A DNA stretch of 64,000 nucleotides, taken from positions 49,776 to 113,775 of the forward strand of contig JACPWG010000111.1 of assembly GCA_016197205.1 (NCBI GenBank), read 5' to 3'. Source of the stretch: Planctomycetota bacterium. Lineage in GTDB: Bacteria; Planctomycetota; MHYJ01; WSZJ01; JACPWG01. Below, one piece after another: positions 32,561-40,367 of this stretch. The translations under genes and the position numbers were made by a program. Every line of letters begins with the position of its first letter. The stretch's first letter is position 1. A model generated the notes under the pieces. That model was given only the letters and a program-made list of their open reading frames with translations, was not told the origin of the DNA and searched no databases.

Positions 32561-33571
32561 TTGGGGAAGGCCGACGGCCCCCAGATGGACCAGAACGAAG
32601 TGGACGCGCTGCTCGCGGCGATGCAGACCGGCGCGCTCCCTTCCGACGCCGCGCCCTCGGCGTCGCCCGCGGCCGCACCGCCGGAGCCGGAGGCGACCGG
32701 GGTCGTCGCGTACGACTTCCGCCATCCCCTGCGCCTGTCGAAGGAACGACTCCGCGCGTTCGAGCTCGTGCACCAGGTGTTCGCGCGAAACGCCGCCGCG
32801 ACCCTCACCGGGCAGTTCCTGGCCCACATCGAGCTTCGCCTGGAGTCGACCCGCCAGCTCACGTTCGCCGACTTCCTCTGCTCCCTCCCCTCCCCCACCT
32901 GCTGCCTCCTCCTCTCGCGCCCCGCGCTGCCCGGGACCGTGGTCCTCGAGCTGAATCCGACGATCGCGTTTCCGGTCATCGTGCACTTGCTCGGCCGGGG
33001 GCGGACGCCCTCCCCCATTCCGGAACGGCCGCTGACCGAGACCGAGTGGTCCGTCCTGCGCACGCTCGCCGACCCGCTCGTGCGCGAGCTGGAGGCGGCC
33101 TGGGCGACCGTAAAACCCGTGCAGCTACGGATCGTCTCCCAGGAAAGCACCCCGCAGCTCCTTGCGGTCGCCCAGCCCGGCGAGCCGGTCGTGCTCCTCT
33201 CGTTCGTGCTCGCCGTGGAGGACAACAGCGGACCGGTGAACCTCTGCATTCCGCATTCGATCGTCGAGCCCTTTCTCGCGGAGCTGGCCGAGCGCGGCGT
33301 GACCGGCGCCCCGCGCCGCGAGGCACGCGAGGCGCCGTCGGTGTCGATTCGCGAAGCCCTCCTGCACGTGCCGATCACGCTCGCGGGCGTCCTGGCGGAA
33401 ATGACGCTGACGGCCAAGGACGTGCTGGAGTTGGCGCCCGAGGACCGGCTCGAAACCGGGCGCGGGAAGGAGGCGAAGATCATGCTCGTCGCCGAGGGCC
33501 GTCCCATTTTCCGCGGGGACCTGGCGACCGTTCGACGGAAGCGCGCGATCCGGATCACCGGCAAACTCTGA
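32561..33571 (+). CDS. fliM: Flagellar motor switch protein FliM
   Basis: I choose the TTG at 32561 because GGAGGG lies seven bases upstream; ATG 32585 is an alternative with no visible ribosome site. The product is 336 residues. The N-terminal MDQNEVDALLAAM is the CheY-binding peptide found in FliM. The middle domain and C-terminal SpoA domain follow (IREALLHVPITLAGVLAEMT, then VLELAPEDRLETGRGKEAKI). FliM couples CheY-P binding to rotation switching. It is unlinked to the main operon and paired with a second fliN. Confidence 0.9.
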   Translation: MGKADGPQMDQNEVDALLAAMQTGALPSDAAPSASPAAAPPEPEATGVVAYDFRHPLRLSKERLRAFELVHQVFARNAAATLTGQFLAHIELRLESTRQLTFADFLCSLPSPTCCLLLSRPALPGTVVLELNPTIAFPVIVHLLGRGRTPSPIPERPLTETEWSVLRTLADPLVRELEAAWATVKPVQLRIVSQESTPQLLAVAQPGEPVVLLSFVLAVEDNSGPVNLCIPHSIVEPFLAELAERGVTGAPRREAREAPSVSIREALLHVPITLAGVLAEMTLTAKDVLELAPEDRLETGRGKEAKIMLVAEGRPIFRGDLATVRRKRAIRITGKL

Positions 33572-33602
33572 AGTTCGCGAGCACGAGGAGACCCCGGCGC
33601 CC

Positions 33603-33923
33603 ATGCCTTCCGATCGCTCGTCGCCCCCTTGGGACCTGCCCGAGCCTCCCGGCAGAAACCTCGGCCGGATCCTCGCGCTCGAGGTCGAGCTGACCGCGGT
33701 GATCGCCGAGCAAAAAATCTCGCTGGGCTCCCTCCTCGAGGTCCAGCCCGGCTCGGTCCTCGATTTCGACAAACCCGTCGAGGCCCTCCTCGACCTCCGC
33801 ATCCACGAACGCTCGATCGCGGCGGGCGCCGCCGTGCTCTCCGGCGACCGCTTCGGCCTGCGGATCACCCAGATCCGCGACCTCGAAGCCCGCATCCGCA
33901 GCCTCGGCCCACCGGGCGGCTGA
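33603..33923 (+). CDS. fliN: C-ring protein FliN (second copy)
   Basis: The 106-residue protein is mostly a SpoA domain: LALEVELTAVIAEQKISLGS, then LLEVQPGSVLDFDKPVEALL and DRFGLRITQIRD. It lacks the Glu/Pro-rich N-terminal extension of the first copy at 22933. The sequences are clearly divergent, so it is not a recent duplicate. It sits 31 bases after fliM. FliN and a FliN-like partner such as FliY or FliN2 in one C-ring are possible; which copy is the main one cannot be told. Confidence 0.85.
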   Translation: MPSDRSSPPWDLPEPPGRNLGRILALEVELTAVIAEQKISLGSLLEVQPGSVLDFDKPVEALLDLRIHERSIAAGAAVLSGDRFGLRITQIRDLEARIRSLGPPGG

Positions 33924-34032
33924 TCGCCGTTCTCGCACGGTCCCCCTCTCCCGCGATCAGGGAGTGGGCTGGGGTCCGTGCCGACCCATTCCCCGCCCCC
34001 CCTCTCCCCTCCCGGCTCGCGATGCACTTGCT

Positions 34033-34061
34033 CTTGCGCCTCGGACCGTCGCAGGGTACAA
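34033..34061 (+). promoter_or_regulatory. Sigma-70-type promoter for the kinase-WD40 fusion
   Basis: TTGCGC (34033-34038) and TACAAT (34056-34061) are spaced by 17 bases, about 130 bases before the start codon. Confidence 0.6.
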
Positions 34062-34190
34062 TGAATTCTACAAATTCGCACATTCCGCCGAAATCGACAA
34101 GCGAGGGACGCCGGTGAGGCGCCGGGGAGCGCGGACGCCCCGTGGGGCCGTCGGGAATTCATCACCGTGCGCGACGCGACAGGGGGAACC

Positions 34191-37100
34191 ATGCCCGATC
34201 CTGCGTGTAGGCGGTGCTCAGCCCTCGTCTCCACGGAAGGCGAGCTCTGCCCGACCTGCAGCCACGCCGAGCAGGAGACCGGCATCGCCCGCGCCCCCGG
34301 CTCCACCCGGCCTCCACCGACGCCGCAGCCCCACCGCCACGCGGAACGGGAGACCCGCCCCACGCCGCCCCAGGCCGCGGACGGCCCTCCACGCCCCGGA
34401 GCGCTCGTGGACGGAAAGTACCGGCTGCTCGAAATCATCGGCGACGGCGGACACGGCACCGTCTATCGCGCGGAGGGCCCGCGCGCCGTCCGGCACCTTG
34501 CGCTCAAGCTCCTCCACGAACGCTTCGCCCACGGGCCGTCCATGCGCGCGCGCTTCCTCGAAGCGACCCGCGCCCTGGCGGAACTGGTGCATCCGAGCCT
34601 CGCCCCCTGGCGCGATGCCGGCGAGTGGCGCGGCCACCTCTATACCGTGACCGACCTCTGCCCCGGGGAAGCCCTTTCCCGCTTTCTGAAGCGTTCGGGA
34701 AAGCTGGTCCCGCACCACGCGGTCAAGCTCACCATCCAGGTCCTCCGCGCCCTGGACTACGCCCACGCGAAGGGGCGCGCGCACGGCGCGCTCAAGCCCT
34801 CGAACCTCGTCGTCTCCCGCGGCGAAGAGGGGCAGTGGAGCGTGAAGGTCCTGGATTTCGGCATCGAAAGCGCCGTGCGCCGCGTCGCAGCCGGCGCAAC
34901 GGACCGGGCCCACGAGACCGTCACCCGCCTGGACATGGGCACCCTTCCGTACTTGCCCCCCGAACAGGTCCGCGGCGGCGCCGCCGACGTGCGCGGCGAT
35001 CTCTACTCGCTCGGGGTCGTCCTCTTTGAAATGGTGACGGGGCGCCGCCCCTTCGAGTCCGACAGCCCCCTCCTGCTCGCCGAGCGCATCCAGGATGACC
35101 CGGTCCCGCCCTTCGCACGGCTGGGCCTCACGACCGTCCTGCCGGGACTCGAAGCGCTCCTGGTGCAGGCGCTCGCGAAGGAGCCGGAGCACCGGTTCGG
35201 CTCGGCCCAGGAAATGAGCGGGCAGCTCCTCGAAGCGCTGCAGCAAGCGCACGCGCCCGGCACCGCGCGCGCCCGCGCACGCGCGGCCGTGGCGAGCGCG
35301 CGCGCGCAGGGCGTCCTCGCGGGCAACGCCGGCGCGCTTTGCGTGAGCTTCAGCCCCGATGGCCGCACGGTGGCCGCCGGCACGCTCGGCCACGGCATCG
35401 ACCTGTGGGACCCGGCGACTCTCGGCCGCCTCCGCACGCTCGAAGGCCATGCGGACTCGGTCTCCTGCGTCGCCTTCCATCCGGACGGCCAGGTGCTCGC
35501 CACCGGAAGCTGGGACGGCACGATCCGGCTCTGGGAATTCGCTTCCGGGCGCGAGCTCCAGGTCCTCTCCGGCCACCAGCACACGGTCTCGGCCGTGCGG
35601 TTCAGTCCGGACGGCCGTCTCCTCGCTTCCGCGAGTTGGGACCGGTCCCTCAGGCTCTGGGATCCGGACTCGGGGCGCGAAATCCGCACGCTCTGGGGGC
35701 ACGGCGATTCCGTTTCCTCCCTCGACTTCAGTCCCGACGGCCGCCTGCTCGCCTCCGGAAGCTGGGACGGCACCATCCGCTGGTGGGGCACGAGTCGCGG
35801 CATGCCCCTCCGCTCCCTGGCGGGACACACGGACTTCGTCACCTGCGTCGCCTTCAGCCCGGACGGCCGCTTCCTCGCCTCCGGGAGCCAGGACCGGACC
35901 GTGCGGCTCTGGGACGCCCAGTCGGGCCGCGAGCTCGAGCGCATGGTCGATCACCGCCACTACGTCCTTTCCCTGGCCATCAGCCCGGACGGCAATCTCC
36001 TGGCGTCGGGCAGCCGCGACAAGACCGTGAAATTCTGGGACATCCCGACCGGCCTGGAGCTGGGGGAGCTCGCGTGGCCGGGCAATCGCGTGCACTCGCT
36101 CGCGTTCAGTCCCGACGGTCGCCTCCTCGCGGCCGCGAGTTGGGAAAAGGCCTTGAAGCTCTGGTCCCTCCCCGCCGTGTCGGGGCGCAGGACCACCGCC
36201 GTGGTGACGGTCCCGACGCCGTGGAGGAGGGAGGACGCGACGATCTGCGACCGCCTCCGCGTGCGGGAGGAAACCTTCTGGGAGCTGCTGCACGAGAAGC
36301 AGGGGGCGGCGGAAACGCAGAAGCTGCGCAAGGTGCTCGGCTCGGTCTACCGGCTGGTGGGCCTCTCGCACGGACCCGCGGGCCTTCCGGAGCTGGTCCA
36401 GGCCGGGCTCTCCGCCGCGCTCGACATCCTGGGCGCGGACCGCGCCGCCGTGGTGCTGCTCCCCCGCCTGCCCGATTTTCCCGGCCTCGAGCTGGTCCGC
36501 CACCGCGTGACCGAGGAGGGGGAGACACGGATGCTCATCCCCAGAACCGTGGTGGATACGTGCCTCCGGGACCGCGTCTCCGTCCTTACCCAGGTCGCCC
36601 CGAACCCTCCGCCGGCGGAGGGCGCCCTCTCGCCGGCGCTGCAGGCCGTGCTCTGCGTCCCGATCGAGTCCGAGACCCGGATCCTGGGCGTGCTCTACCT
36701 CGACGCCGTCGGCGATACGCTGCGGTTCCTCCGGAGCGACCTCGTCGTCCTCAGCGCCCTGGCCTCCCTGCTCGGCGGCCTCGTCGAGAAGCGGCTGCTG
36801 GAGACCCGGATGCGGGCCACGGAAGAGCGGCTGGAGTTCATCCAGGAACACGTCCCCATCGGCATCTTCGCCACGGACACGCACGGCGTCTTCACGCACT
36901 GGAGCCCGCATTGCGAGCGCCTCCTCGGCCACCCCGCGACCGAAGTGGTCCGGGAGGCCGGCCTCGAGCTCCTCTTCGGCTCGGCCAACGAGGCGCGCGC
37001 CGCGCTCGACCAGGTGAATCTCGGGCTTTGGCGGGACCGGGAACGCGAATTCGTGCGGAAGGACCAAACGACCTTCCTGGGCGCGCTCACCCTGCGGCGC

Positions 37101-37988
37101 GTCCCCGACACGGGTCCGCCCGCGGGGCTCATCGGCGTGCTGGCCGACGTGACCGAGCGAAGGGCACTGGAAAACGAGCTGGCCCACGAGGAGAAGATGG
37201 CCACGCTCGGCCTGCTCGTCGCCGGCGTGACCCACGATTTCCGCAACATCCTCGCCCCGCTCATCGGCTACGCGGACCTCGCGCGGCGGAGGCCCGAGAT
37301 GCGCAACGAGCTGTCGAACGTGGTCCTCTCCGGGGCGGAGCGCGCGTTGGCGCTGGCGGAGAACCTCCTCGGCTTCGTCCGGCGCCAGGACGACGTGATG
37401 GAGTGGACGGACCCCGGCGCGCTCGTGGAGTCCGTGCTGAGCCTCGTCCGCTCGGAACTGGACCATTCCCGGATCGAGGTCGAGCTGACGCGCCGCCCGG
37501 TCGACGGGGTGAAGGCGAGCCCGGGCCTCCTGCAGACGGTTTTCATGAACCTGATCCTGAACGCGAAGGAGGCGATGCCGGACGGGGGCAAGCTGTCGAT
37601 CGACGTGTCGGGAGAGCCGGAGCGTGCCTGTGTGCGCATGAGCGACAACGGGGTCGGGATGTCGGCGGCCGTGCGGGCGCGCATCTTCGAGCCGTTCTTC
37701 ACGACCAAGGAGGGCCGGAGCGGCCAACGGCGGGGCACCGGCCTGGGGCTCTTCATGGCGAGTCAGACCGTGCGGCGGCACGGCGGCGAGTTGACGTGCT
37801 CGAGCGTGGAAGGGGAGGGGACGACGTTCGTGGTCCACCTCCCGCGCCAGGCCGGCGCCGGCGGCGAACGGGCCGCTGCGGTCGCGGGCGCGGGCGGCGG
37901 GGCGGGTAACGCGGGCGGCGAAGTGCCGGCCGGCAGCGAGAAGGGCACGGACGTGCTGCGGCCGGAAGCGGGCGGACCCTCCTCCTGA
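34191..37988 (+). CDS. Pseudokinase-WD40-GAF-PAS-histidine kinase fusion
   Basis: From the ATG at 34191 the product is 1265 residues (GTG 34167 is an alternative). Order of domains: zinc ribbon (CRRCSALVSTEGELCPTC), a Ser/Thr-kinase fold (about 75-345), seven WD40 repeats (about 380-665), a GAF-like domain (about 715-870), a PAS domain (about 880-990), then a histidine kinase with THDFRNILAPLIGYADLARR (His1015) and HATPase motifs (NLILNAKEAM, DNGVGM, GTGLGLF). In the kinase fold Lys106 and DFG (Asp222) are present, but HRD is HGA (198-200), so the catalytic Asp is replaced by Ala. The first part is probably a sensor or scaffold; only the second kinase looks active. It has its own promoter. 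Confidence 0.85.
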   Translation: MPDPACRRCSALVSTEGELCPTCSHAEQETGIARAPGSTRPPPTPQPHRHAERETRPTPPQAADGPPRPGALVDGKYRLLEIIGDGGHGTVYRAEGPRAVRHLALKLLHERFAHGPSMRARFLEATRALAELVHPSLAPWRDAGEWRGHLYTVTDLCPGEALSRFLKRSGKLVPHHAVKLTIQVLRALDYAHAKGRAHGALKPSNLVVSRGEEGQWSVKVLDFGIESAVRRVAAGATDRAHETVTRLDMGTLPYLPPEQVRGGAADVRGDLYSLGVVLFEMVTGRRPFESDSPLLLAERIQDDPVPPFARLGLTTVLPGLEALLVQALAKEPEHRFGSAQEMSGQLLEALQQAHAPGTARARARAAVASARAQGVLAGNAGALCVSFSPDGRTVAAGTLGHGIDLWDPATLGRLRTLEGHADSVSCVAFHPDGQVLATGSWDGTIRLWEFASGRELQVLSGHQHTVSAVRFSPDGRLLASASWDRSLRLWDPDSGREIRTLWGHGDSVSSLDFSPDGRLLASGSWDGTIRWWGTSRGMPLRSLAGHTDFVTCVAFSPDGRFLASGSQDRTVRLWDAQSGRELERMVDHRHYVLSLAISPDGNLLASGSRDKTVKFWDIPTGLELGELAWPGNRVHSLAFSPDGRLLAAASWEKALKLWSLPAVSGRRTTAVVTVPTPWRREDATICDRLRVREETFWELLHEKQGAAETQKLRKVLGSVYRLVGLSHGPAGLPELVQAGLSAALDILGADRAAVVLLPRLPDFPGLELVRHRVTEEGETRMLIPRTVVDTCLRDRVSVLTQVAPNPPPAEGALSPALQAVLCVPIESETRILGVLYLDAVGDTLRFLRSDLVVLSALASLLGGLVEKRLLETRMRATEERLEFIQEHVPIGIFATDTHGVFTHWSPHCERLLGHPATEVVREAGLELLFGSANEARAALDQVNLGLWRDREREFVRKDQTTFLGALTLRRVPDTGPPAGLIGVLADVTERRALENELAHEEKMATLGLLVAGVTHDFRNILAPLIGYADLARRRPEMRNELSNVVLSGAERALALAENLLGFVRRQDDVMEWTDPGALVESVLSLVRSELDHSRIEVELTRRPVDGVKASPGLLQTVFMNLILNAKEAMPDGGKLSIDVSGEPERACVRMSDNGVGMSAAVRARIFEPFFTTKEGRSGQRRGTGLGLFMASQTVRRHGGELTCSSVEGEGTTFVVHLPRQAGAGGERAAAVAGAGGGAGNAGGEVPAGSEKGTDVLRPEAGGPSS

Positions 37989-38086
37989 ACGACGGTGCCG
38001 AAGGCTAAAGTCGGAGTGTTACCTGGAAACGCCGGCTTTTGAACCATGCCCGAACTTCCCACAGCTACTTTCCGCCGGCCGGTAGC

Positions 38087-38117
38087 CCTTGTGGTGCAGG
38101 GCTTCCGCCCTGCACCG
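38087..38117 (+). repeat. Hairpin repeat C, copy 4
   Basis: CCTTGTGGTGCAGGGCTTCC and the following GCCCTGCACC match the core seen at 11240 exactly. Confidence 0.85.
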
Positions 38118-38256
38118 TCGGGTCCGGAAGGGCTGCCCCATGGGTCCGTTCCCGGAGCCGCCGCTGCTCCGCCCTCCCCCCTCCCCCCCCCGCCCGGCGA
38201 GGTCTCGTGGGGATCGCCGGAAGCGGACGCGGCCGCCTCCCGGGTCCGACAGGGGC

Positions 38257-38285
38257 TTGACGCAACCGGGCTGAGCGGCTACAGT
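38257..38285 (+). promoter_or_regulatory. Sigma-70-type promoter for the DTW-domain gene
   Basis: TTGACG (38257-38262) and TACAGT (38280-38285) are spaced by 17 bases, 48 bases upstream of the ATG. Confidence 0.65.
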
Positions 38286-38332
38286 GCCCGGCCGGTGGAG
38301 ACCTTCTCCGGGTCGAGCGCCCGAGGAGCCGG

Positions 38333-39526
38333 ATGGAGCTAGCCCGTTCGATCTGCCCGCGTTGTCGCCGCCCGGGGAGCGTCTGCTACTGCGCGCACCT
38401 CACCCCACTGCAGTCGGCCACGCGGGTCCTGATCCTCCAGGTTCCGCGCGAGGCGCGCGTCCCCATCGGCACGGCGCGCATCGCGCGTCTCTGTCTGCCG
38501 GGCGCCGAGTTGCGGATCGGCATGGACTTCCAGGACGACCCCGTCGTCCAGGCAGCACTCAGGTGTTCACCCTACCTGCTCTATCCCGGACCGAAGGCCC
38601 TGGAGCTTGCCGAGGCGAGGCTCGAACGGCCGCTTACGTTGATCGTGGTGGACGGGACGTGGCGGCAGGTACGCCGGCTCCTCACCCGCAACCCCTCGCT
38701 CGCCCGCCTCCCCCAGCTTCGCTTCACGCCGCCGCGGCCCAGCGCGTACCGGATCCGCCGCGAGCCCGCGCCCGACTATGTCGCGACGATCGAGGCCCTC
38801 GCCCACGTCCTGGGCGCGTTGGAAGGGGACCCCGAGCGCTTCGCCGCGCTCCTGCGCCCCTTCGACGCGATGGTCGAGCAGCAACTCCATTTCGCGCGCA
38901 CCCTCCAGGGCTGGCGGACGCGCGCGAAACTGCGGCGCCCGCGCGCCCCTCGGCCGCCGAAGGTGGCGGCGCGGCTCCGGGATCCCGCTCGCGACGTGGT
39001 CTGCGTCCACGGCGAAGCCAACGTCGGCCCTCAGGGTCTGCCGGATTCGCAACCGCCGGAGATCGTGCAATGGCTCGCGCGCCGGCTCTCGACCGGGGAG
39101 TCGTTCGAAGCGATCGTCGCGCCGCGCCGGCCGCTGGCGGGCGTGACGCCCCTGCACCTCGAGCTGCCGGCGGAGCGCCTGGCGAACGGCGAACCCTGGC
39201 CCTCGTTCGTCGCCCGCTGGCACGCCTTCACCCGCCCCGGCGACCTCTTCTGCACGTGGGGAGTGTATCCGTTCGACGTGCTGGCGCTCGACGGGCTGCC
39301 GCGCCCGGCGGCGTGGCTCGACGTCCGTCCGGCCGCGAACGATTTCCTGCAGCGCCGGTCCGGCGGCCTCGAGGACTTCGCCGCGCGACTCGAGCTGGCG
39401 CCGCGCGTGCCATGGGCCCCAGGTCGCGGCGGCCTCCGCATCGCGACCCTCTGCACGGTCGTCGAGCGCATGCGGAGCGCGGCGGCGGCACTCGAAAAAA
39501 ACCGAGCCGTAGGGATTGAGCCTTGA
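38333..39526 (+). CDS. DTW-domain protein (TapT-like) with a C-terminal extension
   Basis: The 397-residue protein starts with the DTW-family zinc site (ICPRCRRPGSVCYCAH) and carries the namesake motif as VVDGTWRQVRRLL (Asp107, Thr109, Trp110). TapT enzymes transfer the aminocarboxypropyl group of S-adenosylmethionine to a tRNA uridine (acp3U). Residues 1-205 have that size. Residues 215-397 form an extra domain (VVCVHGEANVGPQG, FEAIVAPRRPLAGVTPLHLE, FTRPGDLFCTWGVYPFDVLA) which I do not recognise; its spacing of acidic residues and His recalls nuclease folds only loosely. Near the C-terminus a run of seven A encodes Lys-Asn. Confidence 0.85.
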   Translation: MELARSICPRCRRPGSVCYCAHLTPLQSATRVLILQVPREARVPIGTARIARLCLPGAELRIGMDFQDDPVVQAALRCSPYLLYPGPKALELAEARLERPLTLIVVDGTWRQVRRLLTRNPSLARLPQLRFTPPRPSAYRIRREPAPDYVATIEALAHVLGALEGDPERFAALLRPFDAMVEQQLHFARTLQGWRTRAKLRRPRAPRPPKVAARLRDPARDVVCVHGEANVGPQGLPDSQPPEIVQWLARRLSTGESFEAIVAPRRPLAGVTPLHLELPAERLANGEPWPSFVARWHAFTRPGDLFCTWGVYPFDVLALDGLPRPAAWLDVRPAANDFLQRRSGGLEDFAARLELAPRVPWAPGRGGLRIATLCTVVERMRSAAAALEKNRAVGIEP

Positions 39527-39572
39527 ACCTTTGCATCCGCGACGCACCCACAGGATCGATGTTGAAGCCCCA

Positions 39573-40367
39573 CTAGGGATCCGCTGCCAGCAGCTCGTCG
39601 ACCGTGACGAACGAGAGCCCCCGGCCGCGCAGGGCGGGGACGAGCCGTCGCACGGCTTCGACCGTCTGTTCCCGGTCGGCCCCGCGCTCGGTCTCGCTCC
39701 CATCGTGCAGGAGGACGATCGAGCCCGGGCCCGCCCCCCGCAGCACCGCGTCCGCGATCCGCTCCGCGCCCGGCCGCCGCCAGTCCCACGCGACCACCGA
39801 CCATTGTACGGTCGTCAGGCCGCGCGCCCGGGCCGCCGCGAGCACGCGCGGGTCGCGAAAGCCGAACGGGGGGCGGAAAAGCTCCGGCGCCCGCCCCGAG
39901 ATCCGCGTGAGCGCGGCCTGCGTCCGGTCCAGCTCCTCCGCCAGCGCCGCGCGCGAGCAGGCGATCAGCGCCCGGTGATTGTAGGAGTGGTTCCCGATCG
40001 AGTGACCTTCGGCCGCGATCCGCCGCACCACGTCCGGGTGGCTCTCGGCATTCGCACCGACCAGGAAGAAGGTCGCCCGCACCCCTTCCGCCCGAAGCAC
40101 GTCCAGCAGTCGGGAGGTGCAGGGCTCGTTCGGGCCGTCGTCGAAAGTCAACGCCACGACGGCTCGGCCGCCGTCCCCTCGCCAGACCACCCGGCCGAAA
40201 ACACCGGCCGCCGGATGCACGGCGCCGAACGCAAGCAGTCCCAGCCACGCGAGCGTACCCGCCGCGAGCGCGAACGTCGTCCAGCCCGCGCATGCCCCGC
40301 CCGAGACCGCCAGGACGACCGACCACGCGAGGGCGAGCGGCAGTCCCGCGAGCATCGCCAGATTCAC
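39573..40367 (-). CDS. Polysaccharide deacetylase (NodB/CE4)
   Basis: The GTG at 40367 overlaps the upstream MFS stop by four bases (GTGA), giving 264 residues. Two N-terminal hydrophobic segments anchor it in the membrane. The CE4 core has TFDDGP (metal Asp pair), HSIGNHSYNH (metal His pair), RPPFGFRDP and LLHDG, so it should be an active deacetylase on peptidoglycan or an exported polysaccharide. The tight coupling to an exporter suggests they act on one process, but no glycosyltransferase is nearby. Confidence 0.9.
   Translation of the reverse strand: MNLAMLAGLPLALAWSVVLAVSGGACAGWTTFALAAGTLAWLGLLAFGAVHPAAGVFGRVVWRGDGGRAVVALTFDDGPNEPCTSRLLDVLRAEGVRATFFLVGANAESHPDVVRRIAAEGHSIGNHSYNHRALIACSRAALAEELDRTQAALTRISGRAPELFRPPFGFRDPRVLAAARARGLTTVQWSVVAWDWRRPGAERIADAVLRGAGPGSIVLLHDGSETERGADREQTVEAVRRLVPALRGRGLSFVTVDELLAADP

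Larger units (their letters stand above)
37989..38332. other. Intergenic gap with a repeat C copy and a promoter
   Basis: No gene is seen in these 344 bases. A perfect repeat C hairpin lies at 38087-38117 and a promoter for the next gene at 38257-38285. Confidence 0.65.
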
